From assembly GCA_964371365.1 (NCBI GenBank), contig CAYJMO010000071.1, forward strand, positions 1 to 10,469: a stretch of DNA of 10,469 bases. Reading direction: 5' to 3'. Shown here in pieces: positions 1 through 7,073 of this stretch. Within the stretch, counting starts at the first letter, position 1, and each line of letters opens with the position of its first letter. The stretch comes from CAYJBH01 sp964371365. GTDB taxonomy: Bacteria; Bacillota; Clostridia; Oscillospirales; Ruminococcaceae. The position numbers were made by a program, and so were the translations under genes. The notes under the pieces are model-generated. The model worked only from the letters and a program-made list of their open reading frames with translations, did not search any database and had not been told where the DNA came from.

Positions 1-411
1 GACATAATCTCCCGAAGTGGCAGTACCGCCCGCACTACCTACACCGGGATTTACCCCGGAGGCGATGGTGTCACCCATGCCCTCCGATATCGATACAGGA
101 TTTTTATAAAAGTCACGGGAGTGCGCCTTTGTGCCCTCCGCCTGAGTGACATTCTGCTTTTCCGTCCCTGTGTATTCCTCGATTATTTCGCCAAGTGTTG
201 CCGAGGCAATGCTTAGCAGTTCCGCAGTTGAGCCGATGTTAAAGGTCGTCTGTGTGATGGATTGCCTCGCCTGTGCGAGCAGTTCATCCTGACCAAGGCT
301 CGCCCCCGCCGTATTAGCGCGCTCCGCAAGAGTTTGCATATTTGTGGCAACACTTTTCAGCTCGTCTATCTGCTGTTTCAGAAGATTAAACGATATTTTA
401 AATTCTGACAT
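1..411 (-). CDS. Putative type VII secretion substrate/effector, N-terminal part (runs off window edge)
   Basis: An open frame runs from an ATG at 411 to base 1 without a stop (137 codons seen), so the C-terminus lies outside the window. Residues 1-90 look like two amphipathic helices joined by a Gly/Ala-rich turn (about 34-39), the shape of a WXG100 or LXG-type domain, but there is no WXG tripeptide. A YxxxE motif (YTGTE, Y80-E84) sits where the C-terminal export motif lies in WXG100 proteins. From about residue 105 the chain turns Gly/Ser/Thr-rich and linker-like. It is the last gene seen in the secretion operon, 67 bases after the fifth WXG100 gene. An in-frame ATG at 423 is possible, but it abuts the AAAGGA ribosome site, so 411 is preferred. 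By inference this is an exported protein whose C-terminal domain, perhaps a toxin, is not visible. The family is not recognised. Confidence 0.7.
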   Translation of the reverse strand, partial: MSEFKISFNLLKQQIDELKSVATNMQTLAERANTAGASLGQDELLAQARQSITQTTFNIGSTAELLSIASATLGEIIEEYTGTEKQNVTQAEGTKAHSRDFYKNPVSISEGMGDTIASGVNPGVGSAGGTATSGDYV

Positions 412-444
412 TATTATAACCATTCCTTTCTGGATGTTCTTTTC

Positions 445-463
445 TTAAACGTTACTCGTTTAA
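445..463. repeat. Perfect 7-bp inverted repeat in the spacer before the last gene
   Basis: TTAAACG (445-451) and CGTTTAA (457-463) are perfect complements around a five-base loop. The repeat lies in the only spacer of the WXG100 array longer than 40 bases (412-478), just upstream of the partial effector-like gene. The stem is AT-rich and no T-run follows on the minus strand, so it is not a classical terminator. It could be an mRNA processing or stability hairpin, a regulator site, or chance. Confidence 0.35.
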
Positions 464-478
464 AAGGAATATATAGTC

Positions 479-805
479 CTATCTCATGGTGTTGCCGGAC
501 AATTTCGGCAGTTCATCGGCGGCCGAGCGCACCTTTTCAATATTCCTCTCATAGTTATCGGCTGTCTCGTTAAGCGCCGTTATTGTAGCCTTGAGCGTCT
601 CGATATACTCCGAGCAGGAGGTTTTCACCTTGGTAAAGCTCGACATATAGACCTCTGCCGCCTCACCCGTCCAGATAGGCTTTAACTTTTTGGTCTCATC
701 CTCCGCCTGACTTATCAGCGTAACATAGGTTTTCTGTATCCGCTCCATCTCGCTGGCATATTTTCTAAGCTGTGCGGGGCTAACCCGCAATTCCTCGTTT
801 GCCAT
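479..805 (-). CDS. WXG100 family protein (fifth in array)
   Basis: A 108-residue, almost entirely helical protein with the WXG turn at W45-T46-G47 (IWTGEAAEVY) about mid-chain, as expected of the ESAT-6/WXG100 family of small proteins exported by type VII secretion. The region after the second helix reads ALNETADNYERNIE. It has a tyrosine at 85, but the acidic residue is one position later than in strict YxxxD/E. The end (KLSGNTMR) resembles the end of the second array member (FSGGSMR), and both have W45 and LNE.A..YE at the same positions, so these two look like paralogues. The ATG at 805 has AAAGGA eight bases upstream. The gene lies 26 bases after the previous WXG100 gene. Its partner and role are unknown; it may be a substrate or a chaperone-like partner. 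Confidence 0.9.
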   Translation of the reverse strand: MANEELRVSPAQLRKYASEMERIQKTYVTLISQAEDETKKLKPIWTGEAAEVYMSSFTKVKTSCSEYIETLKATITALNETADNYERNIEKVRSAADELPKLSGNTMR

Positions 806-831
806 ATATTTATCCTTTCCTTTTTAACAAA

Positions 832-1134
832 CTATCTTCCGAGCAGTGAGCGTATGGTATCCGCCGCCTCACCCTCCGCCTTGGTATAGGACGCTTTAAT
901 CGTGTCAAGACTCCTCGATGCCTCGTCTATGATGCTCGCCATGCTCTCCAACTCCGGCGAGTGGGTTTTGAACTCCTGCACATATTTTTGTGCCGCCTGT
1001 CCCTGCCAACCGGCGGAAATCTGCTCCATCAACTCGGTAAGCTTTGAATGGTTTGTAACCATTGCAACGCTGATATTTTCAAGCTCGGTCGACGCCTGTT
1101 GGAACTTTTGTAGATTTGCGGTAGTGCTTGCCAT
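832..1134 (-). CDS. WXG100 family protein (fourth in array)
   Basis: A 100-residue helical-hairpin protein with WXG at W43-Q44-G45 (AGWQGQAAQKYVQEF). This is very typical of the family in length, centre motif and the aromatic plus acidic pattern after the turn. A canonical YxxxE export motif (YTKAE, Y83-E87) follows helix 2. In known systems this motif is read by the EssC/EccC motor, on one partner of a dimer. The ATG at 1134 is preceded by a G-rich ribosome site (AAAGGGGG) six bases upstream. It sits 37 bases after the third member and 26 before the fifth. Of the five, this one and the second carry the cleanest export motif, making them the most likely true secreted EsxA-like subunits. I give no gene symbol because orthology among the five cannot be decided by eye. 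Confidence 0.93.
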   Translation of the reverse strand: MASTTANLQKFQQASTELENISVAMVTNHSKLTELMEQISAGWQGQAAQKYVQEFKTHSPELESMASIIDEASRSLDTIKASYTKAEGEAADTIRSLLGR

Positions 1135-1171
1135 CGTTATCCCCCTTTATCTATGTTGTGTAGCCTATGCT

Positions 1172-1468
1172 TTAAATACCTGCACCCCTTTGCGCGTTTT
1201 CCTCCTCCATTCTTCTGAGGGTCTCGGCTGAGGTTGCAATATACTGTGCAATGGTTTTAAGCTCTTTTGACTCCTTGTCTATCTCCTCACGTTTTTTGTC
1301 AAGAAAGCTCCTGAATGCCTTTGCGGCGTCGCCTGTCCATGCCGCGCCGATCCCCTCCGATATCTCACCGAGGGCGTTTGCACATTTTGTGGAGAGTTCG
1401 GTAGCTGTCGCCTCTATCTCCTTTTGTTGCGCTATGGTTTGTTGATAGTTAAAAGAATATGTAGCCAT
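1172..1468 (-). CDS. WXG100 family protein (third in array)
   Basis: A 98-residue protein with WXG at W44-T45-G46 (AAWTGDAAKAF), preceded and followed by long charged helices (KKREEIDKESKELK). Size and centre motif place it in the WXG100 family. Unlike its neighbours it has no YxxxD/E near the C-terminus: the segment reads LRRMEEENAQRG and ends GAGI. In heterodimeric systems only one subunit carries the export motif, so this may be the non-signal partner of another member; that is inference. The ATG at 1468 has AAAGGA about seven bases upstream. It lies 25 bases after the second array gene, consistent with one polycistronic message. Confidence 0.92.
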   Translation of the reverse strand: MATYSFNYQQTIAQQKEIEATATELSTKCANALGEISEGIGAAWTGDAAKAFRSFLDKKREEIDKESKELKTIAQYIATSAETLRRMEEENAQRGAGI

Positions 1469-1493
1469 ATCTATCCTTTCGTTAATGAAAAAT

Positions 1494-1817
1494 CTATCTC
1501 ATGGATCCGCCGCTAAAACTCAATGTGCGCCCCGATTCCACCGCATGCTTTTCCGACTGTTCATATATTCCGGCGAGCTCGTTCAACGTTGTACGGTAGT
1601 TGTCCATGTTGGTGAGAAGGTGCTCACCACTCGACTTTATGGACGCCGCCATAGCGCGCACTCGATCGGAGGAAGAACCCTGCCATGCACTACGCAGGCT
1701 GTTAATCTCACGCAGGTAGCTGTCGATACTTGTCGCCATCTGTGTCCTTGCGGCGGCAATCTCCTCACTCGCCTGTAAAAATGCCTTGGTCTCTATCTTA
1801 ATCTCTGAACCTGCCAT
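1494..1817 (-). CDS. WXG100 family protein (second in array)
   Basis: A 107-residue protein with WXG at W45-Q46-G47 (SAWQGSSSDRVRAM) and a strict YxxxE motif (YEQSE, Y85-E89) after helix 2. I chose the ATG at 1817 over the in-frame ATG at 1826. The ribosome site AAAGGA (1827-1832) directly abuts 1826 but lies nine bases from 1817, matching the spacing used by its neighbours, and the resulting MAGSEIKIE start resembles other family members. The C-terminal tail past the motif (TLSFSGGSMR) is longer than usual and resembles that of the fifth member. The two also share LNE.A..YE at the same residue numbers, suggesting a duplicated pair. Exported substrate or dimer partner is the likely role; its specific function is unknown. 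Confidence 0.92.
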   Translation of the reverse strand: MAGSEIKIETKAFLQASEEIAAARTQMATSIDSYLREINSLRSAWQGSSSDRVRAMAASIKSSGEHLLTNMDNYRTTLNELAGIYEQSEKHAVESGRTLSFSGGSMR

Positions 1818-1855
1818 ATGTTCCATTCCTTTCTCGAAGGTTTACCCTTTTCCTT

Positions 1856-2155
1856 TTATCTGAGTGACGATACCTTGCCGAGGATGTCGCCCTCGGTCGA
1901 GTTGAATTTGTCCGCCATGCTACGTAAAAGGTCACAGTTTTCGTTCAACTGCTCCACCATCTCGTCCATCGCCTCACGGTCGGTCTGATACGCCTGCATA
2001 AATGCCGCCTTTGCATCGGACGTCCATTGACGATCAAGACCTGACACCGCGTCGGAAAACTTTTGTACCGCATTTTGGATGTTCGCCGCCTCGGTCTGCA
2101 TCCGCCCGACCGCCGCAGTTATCTTCTCGGAATTAACATTGCTTGTGTCCGCCAT
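1856..2155 (-). CDS. WXG100-like protein with WTS turn (first in array)
   Basis: A 99-residue helical protein placed directly after yukD. The central turn is W44-T45-S46 (RQWTSDAKAAFMQAY), so serine replaces the glycine of WXG while the surrounding pattern (W.(S/G)DA..AF) is kept. The C-terminal motif is also one residue off: F84-N-S-T-E88 instead of YxxxE. It has the strongest ribosome site of the array (AGGAGG, 2163-2168, seven bases before the ATG), which overlaps the yukD stop codon. This suggests translational coupling and high expression. It is a WXG100 family member by length, position and helix pattern. Whether the two substitutions alter dimer choice or export cannot be told from sequence. 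Confidence 0.9.
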   Translation of the reverse strand: MADTSNVNSEKITAAVGRMQTEAANIQNAVQKFSDAVSGLDRQWTSDAKAAFMQAYQTDREAMDEMVEQLNENCDLLRSMADKFNSTEGDILGKVSSLR

Positions 2156-2162
2156 AACCTTA

Positions 2163-2168
2163 CCTCCT
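2163..2168 (-). promoter_or_regulatory. Strong Shine-Dalgarno overlapping yukD stop
   Basis: AGGAGG read on the minus strand, seven bases before the ATG at 2155. Two of its bases belong to the TAG stop of yukD (2167-2169), so termination on yukD and initiation on the first WXG100 gene are probably coupled. It is a better match to consensus than the AAAGGA sites used by most neighbours. Confidence 0.75.
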
Positions 2169-2421
2169 ATATTAATATAATCGTGTCGCCGCTCTTAACG
2201 TCCATCGCCGACAAAATTTCCTCGTTGCCCAAAAGACCACCAAGGTTTTTGGAGCAAAACAGCACCTGCGATATGTCGGAGAATATCTCGCGCCCCTCCA
2301 CCAGTGAAATCTGTTTTACAAAATCGGCCTTAACCCTGCCGACACTCATGTTGCTGTCCAGCGCAAATTCATATGTTTTTGCACTGCCCGGTACCTGAAC
2401 GTCTAAAAATATCTTAGCCAT
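2167..2421 (-). CDS. yukD: YukD/EsaB-like ubiquitin-fold protein of the type VII secretion system
   Basis: An 84-residue protein of alternating strands with the beta-grasp pattern: an opening strand (KIFLDVQVP), a second strand (KTYEFALDS), then a helix (SVGRVKADFVKQI), and a closing GDTIILI that matches the end of ubiquitin-like YukD/EsaB proteins. In T7SSb systems this small cytosolic protein is encoded beside the motor and the WXG100 genes and is needed for, or tunes, secretion. It lacks a terminal di-glycine, so conjugation like eukaryotic ubiquitin is not expected. The gene starts nine bases after the essC stop, and its AAAGG ribosome site lies within the last codons of essC. Size and position between essC and the WXG100 array agree with the family. 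Confidence 0.88.
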   Translation of the reverse strand: MAKIFLDVQVPGSAKTYEFALDSNMSVGRVKADFVKQISLVEGREIFSDISQVLFCSKNLGGLLGNEEILSAMDVKSGDTIILI

Positions 2422-2430
2422 ATAATCACA

Positions 2431-3776
2431 CTACCTTTCGCTCAACGGTGTTACTATCTTTATCAGCTTTTTATCCTCGTCGTTCACATCACCGGTGTAA
2501 CCACTTCCGGGTGAGAGCTGACGAACCGAGTCCGACGCCGACATCTCAAACTCCAGTACCCCTTGTTGGTCGAACATTCCGCCGAGGTGTGTGCCGGTGT
2601 TGTAGTCTGCCCATCTGCGCATTAACTCGAATCGTGCGTTGTCAAAATAGTCATCCGGAGTCATTATTGCAAAAAGGTTGATCTTGTGTTCGCTACCCTT
2701 TTCGAGTGCTATCTCTAAAAATTCGTTCATGCTGACACGTTTGCTGTATACCGCCTGCATAAACAGGCTCATGTCGCCAATTATCAGCATTATTCGATCT
2801 TTAGAGCGCATTGCCTCCCTGACATCATTGCCGGCATCACGCGCGTCGTTGACAACAGCATTGCGACCGGTAAACTCCCCGACCAACGTCGTCTCCATCA
2901 ACTCAAACAGCTCCTCATCGTTGTGGCAAACCTTGTCAAACATTCCGAGCGACTCCAGCTCGCCACCGGGAGCGTCAAATAGATATAGGCTCGCACCTTT
3001 GGCCTTTGCCTGCATTACTATTGATTTCATCAGGTCTTTTCTTCCGGTCTCTGCAAAACCACTTATGCTATAACAGAATATTTTATCAAGGTCGGTGGTG
3101 AATACATCGTGCGTCTCGCTATCAATTCCTATCGCAAGCGTATATTCATCGAGTGATTTGACCGCCGAGCTCGCTATAAAGTCCTCCGGGCTCATACTCT
3201 GGGCCTTGACGCCGAGTTTTTTAACGCCCTTGTCACTTTTCAGGTCGGCAAAGCGTTTGCGAAGTGTCTGAGCGGAGCTCGTTCCCGGCTCCTCCTTGAC
3301 ACAGAGTGCAACCTGGAATTCAAGTGGCAACGGTGCCTTGATAAGTCCACGTCCCGGAGTGCGGTCGTCCGGCAGTATCTCACTGCGTGTGCCGAGCACC
3401 GACTCGTACTCAAACTTATCCGACATCTGTAGGGCTATACCGGAGGTGAAGTTTTGACGCATCTTTCCACGAATATCGCCAACATTATTGATTGCAAGCA
3501 CGATGAATATACCGTAGCTCGCAGCCTCACGGGTGAGCTGAATGAGAGTATCCTCATAACGGTCATAACTGTCGGCGAATGCGACATAGTTATCGATAAA
3601 GAAGAGCAATGCCGGGCAATCATTCGCCTGGGTGACATAGTCACGATAGGAACCTATTCCGAGCTCAGAGAATTTGTTTTTACGCTCTGAAAGGGTGTCT
3701 TTGAGAAGGTCAAACACCTGTTCTATCTTCTCATCCTCGCCCTCTAACATGACACCTCCGACATGTGGCAGTTCGC
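2431..3776 (-). CDS. essC: EssC motor ATPase, C-terminal part (rest of ATPase domain 2, ATPase domain 3)
   Basis: The 447 residues after the assembly gap continue the EssC chain. The part opens with ELPHVGGVM, the segment that follows the DF-S-S-R stretch in clostridial motors, so the two halves belong to one gene. Domain 2 ends with a Walker B-like LLFFIDNY (about residues 56-63 of this part), where Asn replaces the catalytic Glu. Domain 3 has a degenerate P-loop, GFAETGRKD (239-247), lacking the GK[S/T] of a working Walker A, and a weak Walker B (MLIIGDMS). In studied EssC/EccC proteins the first ATPase domain drives transport, while later domains bind the C-terminal signal of substrates and control the motor, so loss of ATPase residues here fits a binding role. 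The gene ends with TAG at 2431-2433, nine bases before yukD. Read without the gap, the frame appears shifted only because 10 is not a multiple of three. Confidence 0.9.
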
Positions 3777-3786
3777 NNNNNNNNNN
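3777..3786. other. Assembly gap (10 Ns) inside essC
   Basis: Ten undetermined bases split essC between DFSSRT and ELPHVGG. As placed they shift the frame, but a true insert of a multiple of three restores it. As I recall family members, about ten residues usually separate DF from LPH, which would call for roughly 12 missing bases. That estimate comes from memory of the family, not from an alignment. This is an artefact, not a pseudogene. Confidence 0.95.
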
Positions 3787-6700
3787 TGGTACGGGAGGAG
3801 AAATCAGCAATGTAGACGTTGACCTCGTCCGGGGTATATCTGGTGACGGCGCTGTAGATAAGTGTCTGTAAAAGTGTGGTCTTGCCACTGCCGCCACTGC
3901 CGCAGACCAGCAGATGACCGTCACGCATAAAGTCTACGCTGACTGTAAACTGGCTCTGTGTCTTGGGACTGTCGGCATATCCGACCGGCAACAGCAGTGA
4001 GAATCCGGCAGGTTTTTCCACCTTGCCAATCTCCTCGAGGTAGACATTTGTCGGCAGGGGTGCGAGCCATATCTGACGCAGTGCCGCAACACTGTTCTCC
4101 TCGGCGACCGTGGCAAGATGGCGAACCACCGCATCTAACTGGGTTAGTTTTGCTATATTGTCACTCTTTTTCTTGCTCTTTTTCTTCGGCACTGCATTCT
4201 TGCCGATTAGATTTATAAGCTCCACCTTGGAGTTCTTATCGTCGGTGAAAGGAACGTTGGGGGTATACTCCGCACCGGACCAACCGCTTTGGAACTCATC
4301 AAAAATCTCATCGTTGCCGACCTGGAAGAAGCCACGGCCGGTGCCGGTGATGAATGCCGCCTCGGGGCGTTTTAACATCTCGGTCGAGTCCTGCTTATCC
4401 GCAACGCGAAGGCAGAGGCGAAAACGGGTGTTGGACCATATCTCATCGTCCACAACACCGGAGGGTTTTTGTGTTGCCAGTATCAGGTTGACACCGAGTG
4501 AGCGTCCGACACGTGCGGCGGAAACGAGAGCACGCACAAACTCCGGTTGCTCCTTTTTCAGCTCTGCGAACTCGTCCGCAATTATCAAAAGATGCGGCAT
4601 CGGCTCCGACGCGACACCGGAGCGATACAGCTCGATATAGGCGTCGATGTGTTTAACCTTAAAGTCACCGAACACCTTTTGGCGGTGTTTAATCTCGGCA
4701 TTAATGGACAAAAGTGCACGATCGGTGGCGTTACCGCCGAGGTTGGTGATAACACCGGCAAGGTGAGGCAGACCTATAAAGCTCTGCGCCATGCCGCCGC
4801 CCTTGTAGTCGATAAGGATAAAGGCGACCTCATGGGGGTGATAGTTGACGGCGAGCGAAAGTATATAACTTTGCAAGGTTTCCGACTTGCCGGAACCGGT
4901 AGTACCTGCGACCAGTCCATGAGGGCCGTGATACTTTTCATGTATATCAAGGTAGAGAGGCATGTTGCCGGACTTGTATCCGACCATCGCCTTCATACTC
5001 TCATATGTACGATTCTCTAACCATTTTTTCATGACCTCAAGATCTTCGACGTTTGAGGTTTTATACATGTCGAGGAAGGTGAGCATCTCCGGTATCGCGG
5101 AGGAAGAACCGAGCTCACGCACCTTAAATCCGGATAATTTTCGAGTATACCTATTGGCACTCGCAACCGAGAGTGAGCCAAACGAGACGCCGGCACGCTC
5201 CTCAAAAGAGCCGTTGGTGCTATAAAATCCACGATAGTCATCGTCGTCTCGAACTATTGCGGTACACGCCGCCGGGAGTTTATCGGTGGAGCTGACCGGG
5301 AAGATGACGGTTATGCCGAGTTCCTCGGTCGGTGAGAGCAGATATTTCGCCATCGGCTCGTTCTCAATCAGGGAGATATCGCCGATAAAGATCACATAGT
5401 GCGGTAAAATCTTCTCCTCGATCTTCTTGCCCTTGTATTTTTCAAGGCGGTCACGAACAACGCCGGAAAGAAAGAAGAGCACATCGCCGACGCTGTTCTT
5501 GTCGTTGGCGATAAGACGCACCGACGCGTCGGGCGACCAGCAGTGAGGTATGTATCTCGTATTGTCCCAGACATCAAGTTCATTCATCGGATAGATAAAG
5601 GCGGTGCGCAGTTCGGTATAGGGATGTAGTGCGGTAAGTTGAGCGGTGATAATACGCATTAAATTCAAGACCTTTGCCCGATCTTTGCTCACGAGACCGA
5701 CCATCATATTGTCGAGTAGCGAGAGTTCTGACGGCACATCGGCTATCATGCTTGTCCTCGCCTTAATATCCTCAAGGTTGTCGTTGAGAGGATCATACGC
5801 TGTCATGCCCTGCTCTTTAGCGATGTTGACTGTGTTGTAGGTCGGTATGTTGCAGTTGCCGAGCGTTACATGTAAAAAATCGGGGTGAACATTACTTTTT
5901 TCCCAGAGCCTCGAGCTGTCGTTCAATGCAAAGCCGACCGCCTCCTCCGCATTAGGCAACATGGCATAGAGCACACGGCGGTTATAATCCATCTTTTGTG
6001 CTATCTTCGCGTTCATCTTATCAAGGTATGCATTATAGCTCGATACACGAAACGCCTCGGTCTTATGAGCCTCCTCACGGTTATAGCGGATATTCATGAC
6101 CGCCCAACCTCCACCGATGACTGCCGCACCGAGTGACATGACCATCGCGCTGGCAATGTTAGAACCGCCACTGCTGAGCATGGTGCCGGCGAGCATAGGA
6201 ATGACCATGGTAAAGGAAGGGCCGAGCGTCATAAAAAGTGGTTGTTGCTTTTGTGTGGACTTATTAGGTGCTCGCTCGATGCTGAAAGTCTCACTGTCTA
6301 TCGACTCCACCTTACGAGGTGTACGCAGGAAGAACTGTTCCTCACCGGATGTCTCCTCTACCCCTTCGTTGTATTCGGTCGGCTCAATCTTAATCTTCTT
6401 TAAACGTTGCTGGTTGACAGCACATTCCCCTTTGGGATTGTTGACGGCGACGACGTTGTCAAGGTAGACTATCTTAAGTCCCACTATGTAGACGACATCA
6501 CCATAGACAAGTGGCTGTTTGCCGGTTAGCAGTCGACCGTTGACAAAGGTGCCGTTGACACTTTTTTTGTCCTCGATATAGATGGTATCTCCCTCCCTTT
6601 TTATCTCGGCATGAGAGGGGGAACAAAACTTGTTGGAATAGGCGATAACGTTGGCAGAGGCATTACTTCCGACCGTCAGTGCGCCGATGGTGTTCATATC

Positions 6701-7036
6701 GAGAAAATATTTATCAAAGGAGGTGTTACCGGCGTCGGCGACGCTGACCGTTAATGAAAAAACAACGTCGGTGCCCTTGACAGCACAGTTGAGGAGCAGA
6801 CCCTCGGTGAGGACGGTGTCACCCACAATCTCCTCATCGATGGTTGTTTCAAAATAGGGGGATACGTCGAGCGTCCATACACCACTCCAGACCTCAAGGG
6901 GCAATACTATGTCCTGTGACAGTCCGCTAACCGAGGGTCTAATCTCAATAAAGTGTGATTTGTTATCGACCGCCGGGAGGTATATCTCCTGAAAACCGTT
7001 CTCGAAAACGGCGGTCAGCAATAAACTGTTATTCAA
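3787..7036 (-). CDS. essC: EssC motor ATPase, N-terminal part (FHA, two membrane segments, ATPase domain 1, start of domain 2)
   Basis: These 1,083 residues are the front of the type VII secretion motor. The first ~100 residues are beta-rich, probably a degenerate FHA fold. A second, clear FHA domain spans ~118-192 (TVGS, SPSHAEI, NGTFVNG), expected to bind phosphothreonine or a partner. Two membrane segments lie at ~267-287 and 293-315. ATPase domain 1 has an intact Walker A (GTTGSGKS, 711-718) and Walker B with catalytic Glu (LLIIADE, 816-822). Domain 2 starts with an intact Walker A (GSGGSGKTT, 1046-1054) before the sequence gap. With the C-terminal part the protein is about 1,535 residues, near the usual ~1,480. 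The start is TTG at 7036: a stop lies in frame just upstream and AAAGGA (7046-7051) is nine bases away. The gene begins 37 bases after the coiled-coil membrane protein. Confidence 0.95.
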
Positions 7037-7045
7037 AGCAACCTA

Positions 7046-7051
7046 TCCTTT
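7046..7051 (-). promoter_or_regulatory. Ribosome binding site fixing the TTG start of essC
   Basis: AAAGGA on the minus strand, nine bases before TTG 7036. The codon three before the TTG is an in-frame TAG, so no earlier start exists. The next in-frame candidate is another TTG at codon 6, which is too far from this site. Confidence 0.65.
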
Positions 7052-7073
7052 CTGTTTGTAATCATCCGGTGTA

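Noticed and set aside
902..1231. Plus-strand frame of 109 codons opposite two WXG100 genes
   Set aside because: It spans the spacer and two genuine WXG100 genes on the other strand, with a Cys-rich composition and no ribosome site; a shadow frame.
1818..1826. Upstream ATG at 1826 as start of the second WXG100 gene
   Set aside because: The ribosome site AAAGGA touches this ATG directly, leaving no spacing; the ATG at 1817 has the normal nine bases.
479..2155. Tandem DNA repeats or a CRISPR-like array suggested by the regular ~300-base spacing
   Set aside because: The regularity comes from gene length. The DNA of the five units is not similar beyond short ribosome-site motifs, and there are no repeat-spacer units.
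3731..3924. Frameshifted or duplicated coding ends overlapping at the Ns
   Set aside because: The apparent overlap of two frames is caused by translating through the 10-N placeholder; each true half stops at the gap.
4110..5020. Overlapping plus-strand open frames of 176 and 157 codons opposite essC
   Set aside because: They lie antisense inside the conserved EssC ATPase region, show no domain-like pattern, and are what one expects from the codon bias of the real gene on the other strand.
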